A DNA stretch of 33,630 bases from the NCBI GenBank assembly GCA_016712275.1, contig JADJRI010000059.1:1-33630 (forward strand), given 5' to 3'. The position numbers and the translations under genes are program-made. Shown here piece by piece: positions 1 through 8,724 of the stretch. The notes beneath the pieces are model-generated. The model had not been told where the DNA came from and did no database searches. It was given only the letters and a program-made list of their open reading frames with translations. Source of the stretch: Planctomycetota bacterium (lineage in GTDB: Bacteria; Planctomycetota; Phycisphaerae; UBA1845; UTPLA1). Positions within the stretch are counted from its first letter, which is position 1; every line of letters starts with the position of its first letter.

Positions 1-48
1 ACGATTCTCCCCAATAATCCAAACGCCTTCGTTCCCTGGAATTCGATC

Positions 49-527
49 ATGAGCGACGAAAAATCACTTCTCGACACAATCCGCCAGCGGGTGCGTCGCC
101 GCACGACGCCGGCACTCCAGTCCATCTCGACATGACCCTCGCCCATTTCAATTGCGTTGTCGGCACGCTCCATCGCCTGAACCCGGCCACAAACCTCCTC
201 GAACTCGTCGCCCAGCGCGGCGTGCCCGATGCCATACTCGACCGCGTTCGCGCTATACCCATCGGCAAGGGCATGGCCGGCCTCGCCGCCGAAAGGCTCG
301 AACCCGTACAGGTCTGCAACCTGCAGACCGACACATCCGGCGCGGCCAAGCCCGGCGCCAAGATGACGGAAATGGAAGGCTCGCTCTCCGCCCCGATTCT
401 CGTCGAGGGCCATTTGCGCGGTACCATCGGCATCGCCATGCCGAGGCCGCATGAATTCGACGAGGCCGAGCGAAACCTGCTGATGCAAATCGGCTCGATC
501 ATAGGTGAACAATGGCCGGCGACCTGA
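49..527 (+). CDS. GAF-domain protein, frame-disrupted near its start
   Basis: A small single-domain GAF protein of about 155 residues, probably a cytosolic ligand-binding or redox-sensing module. From base 132 the frame encodes a typical GAF core: LAHFNCVVGTLHRL, then GKGMAGLAAERLEPVQVCNLQ, then a strand SAPILVEGHLRGTIGIAMP and a C-terminal helix. The ATG at 49 opens a different frame (MSDEKSLLDTIRQRV) that stops at 135. The GAF frame is open upstream of 132 and reads HLDMTLAHF, the expected helix into the domain, so one gene with a single indel near 95-105 fits best. If the frameshift is real, translation would start at the ATG at 132. The stop overlaps the start of the next gene by 16 bases, suggesting co-transcription. 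The ligand is unknown. Confidence 0.7.
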
Positions 528-1237
528 CGCAATTCCGCGTGCTGACTTTCGACTGCTACGGAACGCTCATCGACTGGGAGCGGGGCATCTTGGCGGTCCT
601 GCGCCGACATTTTTCGCCCAATGGCGAATGGGCGGATGATGCCATGATTAAGGCATTCGCCATCGGCGAGTCCGAGGCCGAGCGCGACAATCCCATCGCG
701 ATGTATCCGGACATCCTTCGCATGGCCGCGCGGCGCGTTGGAAAAGCGCTCGGGATCGACTGCACGCCCGAGGCGGCCGATGCGCTCGCCATGTCGGTGG
801 GCGACTGGCCGCCATTTGATGACACAGTCGCGGCACTACAGAAACTCAATCAGCGATACAAGCTCGTGATACTCTCGAACGTCGACCGCGCCTCGTTTGC
901 GAAATCGAATGCGCGACTCGGCGTCGAATTCGACGCGATCATCACCGCCGAAGATGTCGCCGCCTACAAACCGGCCCTCAGCCATTTTCGACGCGCGGCC
1001 AAACTCTTCGACGAATGGGGCATTCAGCGGCACGAGTGGCTGCATGTGGCGCAGAGCCTCTTCCATGACCACATTCCGGCCAAGTCAATGGATCTCAAGA
1101 CAGCATGGATCGACCGCCGTCACGGTCGGGAAGGCTGGGGCGCGACGCTGCCGCCGAATTCAAATGTGAAACCCGATTGGACGTTCAACACGCTCGCCGA
1201 TTTCGCCGCCCGCGTCGAGGAGGAATGGATGCAATGA
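512..1237 (+). CDS. Haloacid dehalogenase, type II (HAD superfamily hydrolase)
   Basis: A complete 241-residue HAD hydrolase of the L-2-haloacid dehalogenase (type II) group. Motif I is FDCYGTLIDWE with nucleophile Asp14. Motif II is ILSNVDR, the lysine motif is YKPALSHF, and the C-terminal HVAQSLFHDHIPAK is the signature of type II enzymes. Known family members remove a halide from 2-haloacids through an aspartyl-ester intermediate, but many genomic copies act on other small substrates, so the substrate is not settled. The ATG at 512 lies inside the end of the GAF gene (16-base overlap), consistent with translational coupling. No frame problems are seen. Confidence 0.88.
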   Translation: MAGDLTQFRVLTFDCYGTLIDWERGILAVLRRHFSPNGEWADDAMIKAFAIGESEAERDNPIAMYPDILRMAARRVGKALGIDCTPEAADALAMSVGDWPPFDDTVAALQKLNQRYKLVILSNVDRASFAKSNARLGVEFDAIITAEDVAAYKPALSHFRRAAKLFDEWGIQRHEWLHVAQSLFHDHIPAKSMDLKTAWIDRRHGREGWGATLPPNSNVKPDWTFNTLADFAARVEEEWMQ

Positions 1238-1304
1238 AGAAAACACTCGCGTATTGGCGTAGTTGCGCCGACCGAGCTGCTTGCAGCGAGCGCCACCAGC
1301 TCGT

Positions 1305-1397
1305 CACCCCAGCAGGGGTGCCGGAGTGTAGCTACGGGTGAAGCGCAGCGAAACCCGTAGAGCGCTTGCGTTGTTTACCTTCAGCCCCGGCAGGGGC
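1305..1397. repeat. Cluster of three short palindromes (REP-like intergenic element)
   Basis: Three perfect hairpins lie within 93 bases between the dehalogenase and folD. They are CACCCC-AGCA-GGGGTG at 1305-1320, CTACGGGT with a 13-base loop and ACCCGTAG at 1332-1360, and GCCCC-GGCA-GGGGC at 1384-1397. The outer two share an almost identical CCCC(GG/AG)CAGGGG core. I infer an intergenic REP-like element of the kind common in planctomycete genomes. No T-tract follows, so a simple intrinsic terminator is less likely. The rest of the 1238-1492 gap shows no gene. Confidence 0.6.
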
Positions 1398-1492
1398 GTG
1401 GGAATCGTCGGAATCCGGGATGACTTTCATGACAGTCAAGAACGCAAAAATCGAATGCCGCAACCCAGTGACCAAACCCTGAAAGGCCCCCA

Positions 1493-2362
1493 ATGCCCGC
1501 CACCCTGATCGACGGAAAAGCAATCGCCGCCGCCATCCGCGACGATGTCGCCCGCCGCGCCGCAGCGCTCAAAGCCGCCGGCAGGCCCGCATCCCTCGTC
1601 GCCATTCTCATCGGTGACGACCCTGCGGCACTCAGTTATTCCGCTTCCCAGGCAAAGAGCGCTGCCGCCGTCGGCATCGACTACCGCCTCGATCAGCTTC
1701 CCGCGGGCACAACGCAGCCGCAGGCCCTTGCCGCCATAGACCAGCTCAATCGCGACCGCCACATCACCGGCATCATGGTCCACGTACCGGCCCCCAAACC
1801 GCTCGACAGCTTCGCCCTCCAGCAGCGCATCGCACCGGAAAAAGACGTTGAAGGCGTCAACGCGGCCTGCCTTGGCCTGCTTGCGCTCGGACGCGACGCG
1901 CCCGTTCCCTGCACCGCCGCCGCCGCGTTCGCATGCCTCAAATCCACCGGCGTCGAGATCGCCGGCAAACACGCTGTTGTCATCGGCCGAAGCGCCATCG
2001 TCGGCAAGCCTCTCGCCATGCTGCTACTCAACGCGAATGCCACGGTCACCCAATGCCACACCAAAACGCGCGACCTTGCCGCGCACACCCGCCGTGCCGA
2101 CATTCTTTTTGCCGCCGCCGGCGTACCCCATCTCATCGGCCATGAGCACATCAGTCCCGGCGCCATCGTCATCGATGTCGGCACCAACCGAATTCCACTT
2201 GAGGATGGATCAGGCAAAACGAAAATGGTGGGAGATGTTCAATTCGACAGTGTCAAAGAATTGGCATCATTCTTGACGCCAGTCCCCGGCGGCGTCGGCC
2301 CCGTCACCGTCGCCACCCTGCTCGCCAACACCGTCGCCGCGGCGGAGCGTCATGGCGTCTGA
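1493..2362 (+). CDS. folD: Bifunctional methylenetetrahydrofolate dehydrogenase / cyclohydrolase
   Basis: Full-length FolD (289 residues), which interconverts 5,10-methylene-THF, 5,10-methenyl-THF and 10-formyl-THF in cytosolic one-carbon metabolism. Visible family marks are the catalytic Tyr49 and Lys55 (SYSASQAK), PEKDVEGVN at 115-123, the NADP-loop GRSAIVGKPLAMLL, DVGTNRIP, VGDVQFD and the C-terminal TPVPGGVGPVTVATLLANT. One oddity is that the strand usually written ILVQLPLP reads IMVHVPAP here, so the conserved glutamine (Gln98 of the E. coli enzyme) is His97. The start ATG follows the palindrome cluster. The end overlaps the convergent TPR gene by 13 bases. Confidence 0.95.
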   Translation: MPATLIDGKAIAAAIRDDVARRAAALKAAGRPASLVAILIGDDPAALSYSASQAKSAAAVGIDYRLDQLPAGTTQPQALAAIDQLNRDRHITGIMVHVPAPKPLDSFALQQRIAPEKDVEGVNAACLGLLALGRDAPVPCTAAAAFACLKSTGVEIAGKHAVVIGRSAIVGKPLAMLLLNANATVTQCHTKTRDLAAHTRRADILFAAAGVPHLIGHEHISPGAIVIDVGTNRIPLEDGSGKTKMVGDVQFDSVKELASFLTPVPGGVGPVTVATLLANTVAAAERHGV

Positions 2363-3161
2363 GCGTCGTCGTCCCCCGCGGCGACTTCCTCGCCGCGCAT
2401 GACATTTTCCAGCCTGCGGGCCGCCGTTCGGGCACGGCTCGCCATTCGTGCATCGCCGACCATGTCATAGGTTTCGGCCAGCTCCAGTTGAAACTCGGCG
2501 GACTTGGGTGACAGGCGGCGGCATCGATCAGACAGGTAATGGCCTCCTGCATTTCGCCCAGATCGCGGGCGCAGAGTCCATGGCGTAATGCCAGATCGCC
2601 GTCATATCGAATGATCGATCGGGCATAGCGATAGGCACGCAGCGCCGCGTCCCCGGTTTGTCTTCGGTCCAGCGACGTCATCGCGACACGATTGAGAAGA
2701 TCGGCAAACTCGACGGCATAGGTGCCGTTGCCGGGGGCGCACCGAATGGCGCGGCGATAATGGTCCGCGGCGGCGGGTTCATCGCCACGTCGAACCGCCA
2801 GTCGCGCCAATCCGGCATGGGCATCGGCATTTTTCGAATTGAGCACCAATGCGTGCCTGAATGCCCGCTCGGCGCCGGCATCGTCGGCCCGGGCGGCGGC
2901 CTGTGTTCCCTGTTCGGCGCTATGCCGCGAGAGTGACCTGGACGTGGGATCGAAAACGGTCAATCGCCCGCCCTGGCAGGCGAACGAGAGCAGAATCGGA
3001 ATCGCCGCAACGCCAAAGAAAATGAGCGCGCGCTGCGCGCCCCAACACCATTCGATGCGCGACGACGCACGGGCGTTACGCGAAATGGCCGGCAGCCGGT
3101 TTTCGGACGCGGAATCTCTCACGCTTCCAATATCGGCAATGCACCGAAGCCGGCATCGCAA
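2350..3161 (-). CDS. TPR-repeat protein with one N-terminal membrane segment, frameshifted near the C-terminus
   Basis: About 270 residues. Residues 44-62 form a hydrophobic segment (ALIFFGVAAIPILLSFAC) that could be a membrane anchor or a poor lipobox ending in Cys. A TPR region follows, with two visible repeats (AERAFRHALVLNSKNADAHAG and PAAADHYRRAIRCAPGNGTY). Near base 2510 the frame breaks. Restoring one C in the run read as CACCCAAG on the minus strand gives HPKSAEFQLELAETYDMVGD and a natural end at 2350, whereas the uncorrected frame becomes arginine- and tryptophan-rich junk. Likely a periplasm-facing scaffold, with no specific partner evident. The start codon is uncertain. Confidence 0.65.
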
Positions 3162-3192
3162 CGGGGATTATCGCCGCGCCAACGCGCAAAAT

Positions 3193-3220
3193 TTGACTCT
3201 CGTCAGAACGCACTTATCAT
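3193..3220 (+). promoter_or_regulatory. Sigma-70-like promoter for the glycosyltransferase gene
   Basis: TTGACT at 3193-3198 and TATCAT at 3215-3220 are separated by 16 bases, close to the consensus arrangement. They lie about 80 bases upstream of the family 2 glycosyltransferase start, in the gap between two divergent genes. Assigned from the sequence alone. Confidence 0.45.
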
Positions 3221-3260
3221 TCCCCGTGAAACCGACTTGGAAAACCAAACCATGCGGATT

Positions 3261-3282
3261 CTCCGATTCTGCCGGATCGGAG
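3261..3282 (+). promoter_or_regulatory. Hairpin covering an upstream Shine-Dalgarno sequence
   Basis: CTCCGAT (3261-3267) pairs perfectly with ATCGGAG (3276-3282) across an 8-base loop. The right arm contains most of the GGAGG at 3279-3283 in the leader of the glycosyltransferase gene. The GGAGG is 17 bases from the ATG, which is long; a second weaker site, AAGGTGG at 3287-3293, is better spaced. The hairpin could modulate translation, which is an inference. Confidence 0.35.
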
Positions 3283-3300
3283 GGAAAAGGTGGTCGTCGA

Positions 3301-4044
3301 ATGCGCTTGCTTGTCGCCATCCCTGTATTCAACGAACAACGGTACGTTGCGGACGTCCTTGGGAAAATCATCGAACAGGGGCACGATGTGCTGGTGATCG
3401 ACGATGGATCGACCGACGGCACGCCCGACATTCTCAGGCAGTTCGACGGCATTTCGGTCATTCGGCATCCGGAAAACCGCGGTTATGGCCAGAGCATGAT
3501 CGATGCCTTCGACTATGCCTCGCGCGAAGGATACGACTGGATCATCACCATCGATTGCGATGAACAGCACGAGCCGGAGTTAATCCCCGAATTCATCGAG
3601 CGGGCCATGACCGATGACGTGGATGTCGTCTCAGGTTCGCGTTATCTGATGGCAATGCCGGGCAATACCCCGGCGCCGGGCGATCGACGCCATATCAACA
3701 TGTATGTAAACGAACTGCTGAAAGAGCGGTTGGGGCTGGAATTGACGGATTCGTTCTGCGGTTTCAAGGCCTATCGTGTTACGGCCATGGATCGGCTGTG
3801 TCTCTCGATACCCGGATACGCCTTTCCGATGCAATTCTGGGTGCAGGCGGTCCGTTCGGGGCTGAGAGTTGTCGAGTTGCCGGTCCCGCTCATCTACAAT
3901 GACCCCAACCGACACTTCGGCGGAATACTGGATGATCCGCAAGCACGTTTGCAACATTATCGCGAGGTGTTCGAAAGCGAAATGGAACGGACCGAATCGT
4001 GCGGTGATGAACGCTTTGCGACGTGTCCGTGCGGCGAAGAATAA
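3301..4044 (+). CDS. Glycosyltransferase family 2 (dolichol-phosphate mannosyltransferase-like)
   Basis: A 247-residue GT-A fold glycosyltransferase of the soluble DPM1-like type, expected to move a sugar from a nucleotide donor to a lipid or surface acceptor at the cytosolic membrane face. It opens with MRLLVAIPVFNEQ, has the nucleotide-binding VIDDGSTDGT, the metal-binding TIDCDEQHEPE and the acceptor-side DSFCGFKAYR. No C-terminal membrane helices are present. The reading frame is open far upstream, but the family begins at the ATG at 3301, preceded by AAGGTGG and a good promoter. The substrate is unknown. The gene is followed 86 bases later by the BshC-like gene on the same strand. Confidence 0.88.
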   Translation: MRLLVAIPVFNEQRYVADVLGKIIEQGHDVLVIDDGSTDGTPDILRQFDGISVIRHPENRGYGQSMIDAFDYASREGYDWIITIDCDEQHEPELIPEFIERAMTDDVDVVSGSRYLMAMPGNTPAPGDRRHINMYVNELLKERLGLELTDSFCGFKAYRVTAMDRLCLSIPGYAFPMQFWVQAVRSGLRVVELPVPLIYNDPNRHFGGILDDPQARLQHYREVFESEMERTESCGDERFATCPCGEE

Positions 4045-4130
4045 CTCGCACAGGCGCATGCTGAAAATCGTCTAGGCAAGGCCCATTTCGAAATTAAACC
4101 TCGATCGCGGGCGGCCAAACGGCGGATGGA

Positions 4131-5764
4131 TTGAAAGCTCCTCCACTTCCCATGCGGGCAATCGAACTTGAGCAAATCGATGCATTGGCCGCCCCGCGAG
4201 AATCGCGAGATTCTGGTTTGGCCGCCGATCGTTCGCTGATCGAACTCGCCGAGCGAAATCACACACTTCGCCATCAGTATAAGTTTCGCCTCGGCAACTG
4301 TCCGGCCCAAGAATTCATGTGTGAAGCGGACGCGGGCCGGCTGGTTTTCATGACCGGGCATCAGCCGCAGTTTTTTCATCCAGGAGTCTGGTTAAAAAAC
4401 GCGGCGGCGGCCCACCTTGCGAAATCGAGCGGACATGGCTCGGCGCGCTTTCTGGTCGTCGACAGCGATGTGCCTGGAAAACTCGCGGTCGAATGGCCGG
4501 ACGACAGTGAGCCGATCTGCCGCGTCGGCCGGGTTGCCGTTCGTTCCTTCAAAGACTGGCAATCCTATGAGCAGATCGGCCCGGAGGCGTCTACCGAGCT
4601 GGCCATGTCGATGGCGGCCCTTCCCGAGCGAATCGATCCGAATCAGCCAACCCCCATGGAAGCTTTCCGAACCGTCTTCGCGATGGAAGGCGGGAAAATC
4701 CACGGCGATGATGCCAATTATGTGGCTCGCTGGATTCGGGCGATGAAGGCCGTCGACGCGATGCACGGTGTTCGAGGTCTGGATTATTTCCGAATCAGCC
4801 ATGTCATGCAGTATGGCAACACCGCCCCGGTCGAAAACGACCTTGGCCGCGCGGCTTGGGCGTTTGTCGAGCATTTGGCCATGCAAGCGGGTCATTTTGC
4901 CCAGGCATACAACGCAGCGCTGGCAAAATACCGCATCCGTAACGGCATTCGCGGCACGCAGCACCCCATTCCCGATTTGCAAATCGATGGGGAACGCATC
5001 GAGCTGCCATTCTGGAGCATCTCGCCCAACGGTCCGAGGCGCCGTGTCTTTGCTGAGGCCCGGCGCGGATCTGGCGTGAATCTCTACGCGGAGAATGAGC
5101 CAATCGGCGAGGTTGCCGTACCGTTACCGCAGCCAGATGACATGTGCACCTTGATGGACAATCGGCTTCCCCTGAGCCTGAGGCCGCGGGCGCTGGCACA
5201 AACGCTATTCATGCGTCTGTTCGGTTGCGACCTGTTCATTCACGGCATCGGCGGGGCCAAGTATGACACGATCACCGATGACATCATTCGAGATTTTTTT
5301 CAGACAGTGCCGCCGGAATACACCTGCGTGTCGGCCACGTTGCGATTGCCGGTTCGGCAGTATGGGGTGACGCCCGATGCCATTGCGGCTGCGACGCGCA
5401 GAACACGCGACATTCGCTACAATCCGCAGCGATACTTGGACCGCGACGCCGGGCGCGGCGACGTGGCCGAGCTGCTGCGAAAACGCTCGAACGGAATCGA
5501 GGCATCGATCGGTTGCGGTCGGACCGGCCAGGCGACCGTACCGCACGGCGCGCCGCCTATCAGGACATTCAGCAATCGAATGCGACACTCGCCCGACTGA
5601 TGCCCGAACTCGCTCAACACGCCCAGCAGGAATTGGCCGAATTGGAGCAGCAATTTGCCAGCGATAAACTGGCGGCGTCGCGGGAGTGGTTCCTTGCTCT
5701 GCATTCGATAGAATCGCTGCAAGACCTTCATTCACGTTTTGAGGAATCGCAGCATATTTCTTAA
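4131..5764 (+). CDS. Uncharacterised large protein, weakly BshC-like, frameshifted near its end
   Basis: About 540 residues after correction. I do not recognise it firmly. The segment FMTGHQPQFFHPGVWLKNAA recalls the TGQQ-type motif near the start of BshC, the putative cysteine-adding enzyme of bacillithiol synthesis. The later MRLFGCDLFIHGIGGAKYD resembles the BshC region where LFIGGPGE-like sequence occurs, and the C-terminus is helical (ARLMPELAQHAQQELAELEQQ). The frame breaks near 5505; the second frame continues with AYQDIQQSNATLARLMPEL to a stop at 5764. Start choice is open: TTG at 4131 or ATG at 4152, neither with a strong ribosome site. No bshA or bshB is seen nearby, so a role in thiol synthesis is only a possibility. 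Confidence 0.55.
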
Positions 5765-5830
5765 TGCCTTCGTGAGTATCAAGTACGAACAGCGGCAAGT
5801 GCAAAGTTGCACGCCCACCAGCAAGAAACG

Positions 5831-6781
5831 ATGCACAACGATCCCGATGAAGATTTGCCGACCGAAGAACAGGGCGCAACGGCGACCGGCCATGTCCCCG
5901 TCCTGCCAGCGGAAATTCTGGAATATCTTGGCGGGCCGGAGCGGCAGTGCATTGTCGATTGCACGTTGGGGCTTGCGGGACATGCCGTGTTGCTTCTTGA
6001 AAGAAACCCCACCTTCGTCTGATCGGGCTGGATCGCGATGAGGCTAACTTGGCGACTGCGCGCGAACGCCTTGCGCCTTTCGGGAATCGGGTCACACTTA
6101 TTCAGGCAAATTTTGCCGATTTGCCGGAACGCACTCATCCAAGCCGGCGTCCAACAAGTAGACGCAATCGTGGCCGATCTGGGCGTCAGCAGCAATCAAA
6201 TTGCCGACCCGACACGCGGATTAAGCTTCAATCAGGACGGTCCGCTCGACATGCGGCTCGACCGGCGGGAGCGAACGACGGCTGCCGATTTGGTCAACAC
6301 ACTAAGCGAGGGTGAACTATCGGATTTACTTTACTTTCAGAGTCAGGAGCGACACAGCCGAAAAATTGCAAAGCGGATCTGTCTGGTTCGCCGGCAAGGC
6401 CGGATCAACAGCACGGTGCTTTTGTCCCGGCTGGTGGCATCGGCGATCGGCGAAAACCCGGACGCCCATCGCGGGAAGATCCACCCCGCGACTCGCACGT
6501 TCATGGCACTACGCATGTCGGTGAATCGCGAGACGGAATCGCTGAAAAACCTGCTCGAAGCGGCGCCAAGATCGCTGGCTCCGGGCGGACGCATCGCGGT
6601 GATCAGCTTTCACAGCGTCGAAGATCGCGTGGTCAAGGAGGACTTTCGCGATAGATCGAAGGAAGGCGGCTACCGCGTGCTGACCAAAAAGCCATTGGTG
6701 GCTTCCGATGCGGAACGCGAAACAAACCCGCGAAGCCGGTCGGCGAAATTAAGAATTGCAGAAAAAGTCGCAGGCGCTTGA
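5831..6781 (+). CDS. rsmH: 16S rRNA (cytosine1402-N4)-methyltransferase, two frameshifts
   Basis: RsmH (MraW) methylates N4 of C1402 in 16S rRNA with S-adenosylmethionine and is normally the first enzyme gene of the dcw cluster. Motifs in order are GHVPVLPAEIL, the SAM loop DCTLGLAGHA, GLDRDEANLATARERL, VADLGVSSNQ, NQDGPLDMRLD, HPATRTFMALR and SFHSVEDRVVK. The frame shifts near 6013 and returns near 6130. The stretch between is in another frame but encodes the expected GLDRDEANLATARE, so two compensating indels explain it. Start is the ATG at 5831; a TTG lies upstream at 5807. No mraZ precedes it. Confidence 0.88.
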
Positions 6782-6832
6782 GAACGCCGCGCGTTTTGAT
6801 ATGATGCCAAGCTTGCACACGGAGGTGCATTT

Positions 6833-8167
6833 GTGACCAAAGAAACGAAGATCGGTCTTCTCGTCGGCCTCACCTTTATTATCCTCTTCGCCATTATTCT
6901 GTCGAAGGGGCCGAATTCCACCAAATCCACCACCAACATGACCATCGCAGACGCACATTTGCCAGACAGCTCGTCTCGGATTGGCGGTGCGCAAACTAAG
7001 CGGCTGGAAAGCTCCCGGTCGAAAAGATTTCTCCCCACGCCGATTTCATCCGACCAGGCCAGCCGCTCAAACATCACCATGTTTGAGGAACCGGTTGAAG
7101 GCCAGGCCATTCCTGGTGAAGACACCCCCATCGAACCCTTGCCCGATTCGGTCATCAGTCGCCTCAACATTCCAATGGTCGAGCTAGAAGTGCCCATTGA
7201 AGAAGAAGTCGTCAATGATGATGCGTCGGCCGAATTGGGTAACTCCGTGGTGGCCGCTCTAAATGGCACGCCTCCATCGGTGGTTTCGCATGATTCGGAA
7301 CATTCCTCCATTCCCCCGTTCGCCAACATAGGCCCCACCAGCACCTCGCCATCCCTTACACCCAACCAGGGCTCATCGACGAATCGACCACACACGCCTT
7401 CCGCGGGATCGGGACCAAACGCTTCGCCCAATCTGAATCTCACGTCGCCTTCAACCGTGCCGATTACGACGCCCGCGCCGGCCAAGCCGACGAGACTCAT
7501 TGCAGAACATGAAGTCAAACCGGGCGAAAGTCTCGGCAAAATTGCCGCCAAATACTACGGGCGCTCCACTCCGACCCGCGTTGATGCAATTTTCGACGCC
7601 AATCGGGACCAGTTGGACTCGGTGAATGCCGTAAAAGCCAAGACCACTTTGAAGATCCCACTCCTGGAAGGCGAATTTGCCGGAATGTTCGAGGCGGTGG
7701 ATGGACTCGCGCCACGGCCGATTCAGAATAGCGGATCGGCAAATAATCCCCGCGTGAATCCGTCTGTCGCAGGTAATTCGGGACGCCGTGACAACACAAT
7801 CCTGATACCCATCCCGGTTGACGAACGATCCAATCGCGATACGGCCAATGCTCATACGGGACGCCCGCCCAATTCGCCGACCGCCAATCGCCCGCTCAAT
7901 ATCCAGCCCCCGAAGGCGACGGAAATAAAATTCACATGGTACGAGATTCGCGAAAAGGACACGCTGAGCAAGATTGCGAAGAGTCAATTGGGCAATGAAA
8001 AGAAGTATCGAGACATCTATAAGCTGAACAGTGATATCCTTCCCGACCAGCATAAGCTGAAGCCGGGCGTAAAAATTCGTTTGCCGCTGAAGGAAAAACC
8101 GGCGTCAACCGGGACAATGATGACGACAAGCCTCGCCATCGATCCTTCCGCGGAACAATCCGAATAA
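6833..8167 (+). CDS. Single-pass membrane protein with two LysM domains
   Basis: A 444-residue protein with a cytosolic start (MTKETK), a membrane helix at about residues 8-24 (GLLVGLTFIILFAIILS), a long Ser/Thr/Pro-rich low-complexity stretch, and two LysM domains. The first begins EHEVKPGESLGKIAAKYYG (about 224-280) and the second TWYEIREKDTLSKIAKSQLG (about 370-430), with a linker between. LysM domains bind N-acetylglucosamine in peptidoglycan, so the protein likely tethers the membrane to the wall. The GTG start is fixed by GGAGGTG at 6821-6827, 5 bases upstream. It lies between rsmH and the ftsL-like gene, suggesting a role in septal wall synthesis. That role is inference. Confidence 0.82.
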   Translation: MTKETKIGLLVGLTFIILFAIILSKGPNSTKSTTNMTIADAHLPDSSSRIGGAQTKRLESSRSKRFLPTPISSDQASRSNITMFEEPVEGQAIPGEDTPIEPLPDSVISRLNIPMVELEVPIEEEVVNDDASAELGNSVVAALNGTPPSVVSHDSEHSSIPPFANIGPTSTSPSLTPNQGSSTNRPHTPSAGSGPNASPNLNLTSPSTVPITTPAPAKPTRLIAEHEVKPGESLGKIAAKYYGRSTPTRVDAIFDANRDQLDSVNAVKAKTTLKIPLLEGEFAGMFEAVDGLAPRPIQNSGSANNPRVNPSVAGNSGRRDNTILIPIPVDERSNRDTANAHTGRPPNSPTANRPLNIQPPKATEIKFTWYEIREKDTLSKIAKSQLGNEKKYRDIYKLNSDILPDQHKLKPGVKIRLPLKEKPASTGTMMTTSLAIDPSAEQSE

Positions 8168-8248
8168 TCGGCCCGAAATCGGGGGCGATTTGCGCAGTTC
8201 AACGCGCGTTGCGGCGCGAAAACTGCCGAAATAATTTAGTAGTGGGAC

Positions 8249-8273
8249 ACACACCGGCACCATGCCGGTGTGT
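8249..8273 (+). promoter_or_regulatory. Eleven-base-pair hairpin between LysM gene and ftsL
   Basis: A perfect 11-bp stem (arms 8249-8259 and 8263-8273, core CACCGGCA/TGCCGGTG) closes a 3-base loop. No T-run follows, so it is an imperfect candidate for an intrinsic terminator. It may instead be an mRNA-stability or processing element separating the LysM gene from ftsL. The rest of the 8168-8352 gap shows no gene. Confidence 0.4.
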
Positions 8274-8352
8274 TCATGCGCAAACGTGTCCATTGTCGGC
8301 ATTCCGGCGTTGAGAATGCGGTTCGCGCATCAAGTTTGGGGTTGTTTCGATC

Positions 8353-8658
8353 ATGACAGTCGCGCGGGCACTGCTCATCTTGCTAATGCTGGTGGTCATC
8401 GGCGTGACCATCGTGGGCGTCCGCAGTGAATCGGCCAAGGCCGCCAATAGAATCCAGCGGTTGCACCAGACCAAAGTGACGATCCGCCAGGAAATGTGGA
8501 GCAGGGAGCTCGAGTTGGCCAAGCTTCGCGGGCCGGAGGCGATTCGAAAGCGTGCCGCCGAAATGGAACTGGACGTCGTCCCACCGGCCAAGGCAAACGA
8601 GAGCGACAAAGCCACGAAAGACAAGAAGCCAAACAGCAATGCCGCCGATCGCGATTAG
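8353..8658 (+). CDS. ftsL: FtsL-like septum protein
   Basis: A 101-residue bitopic protein with a membrane helix at about 5-23 (ARALLILLMLVVIGVTIVGV), then a coiled-coil-like helix (NRIQRLHQTKVTIRQEMWSR, continuing to about residue 70) and a polar Lys/Asp-rich tail. This size and layout, and its place directly upstream of ftsI, match FtsL, which with FtsQ and FtsB activates FtsWI. FtsL sequences diverge strongly, so the name rests on context and topology more than on residues. No frame problems. Confidence 0.68.
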   Translation: MTVARALLILLMLVVIGVTIVGVRSESAKAANRIQRLHQTKVTIRQEMWSRELELAKLRGPEAIRKRAAEMELDVVPPAKANESDKATKDKKPNSNAADRD

Positions 8659-8677
8659 TTATGTCTGAGTCAATTCG

Positions 8678-8712
8678 CCGTGCAGCACCTGAGTTGCTCA
8701 TGTGCTGCACGG
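8678..8712 (+). promoter_or_regulatory. Perfect 11-bp stem-loop between ftsL and ftsI
   Basis: CCGTGCAGCAC (8678-8688) and GTGCTGCACGG (8702-8712) are exact reverse complements around a 13-base loop. It starts 19 bases after the ftsL stop and is followed not by a T-run but by a pair of direct repeats. It could be an attenuator, an operator or an RNA processing site. Confidence 0.45.
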
Positions 8713-8724
8713 CCAACTGACTTT

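Noticed and set aside
2839..3300. N-terminal extension of the glycosyltransferase
   Set aside because: The frame is open, but it overlaps the minus-strand TPR gene, has no family similarity and crosses a promoter and a leader hairpin.
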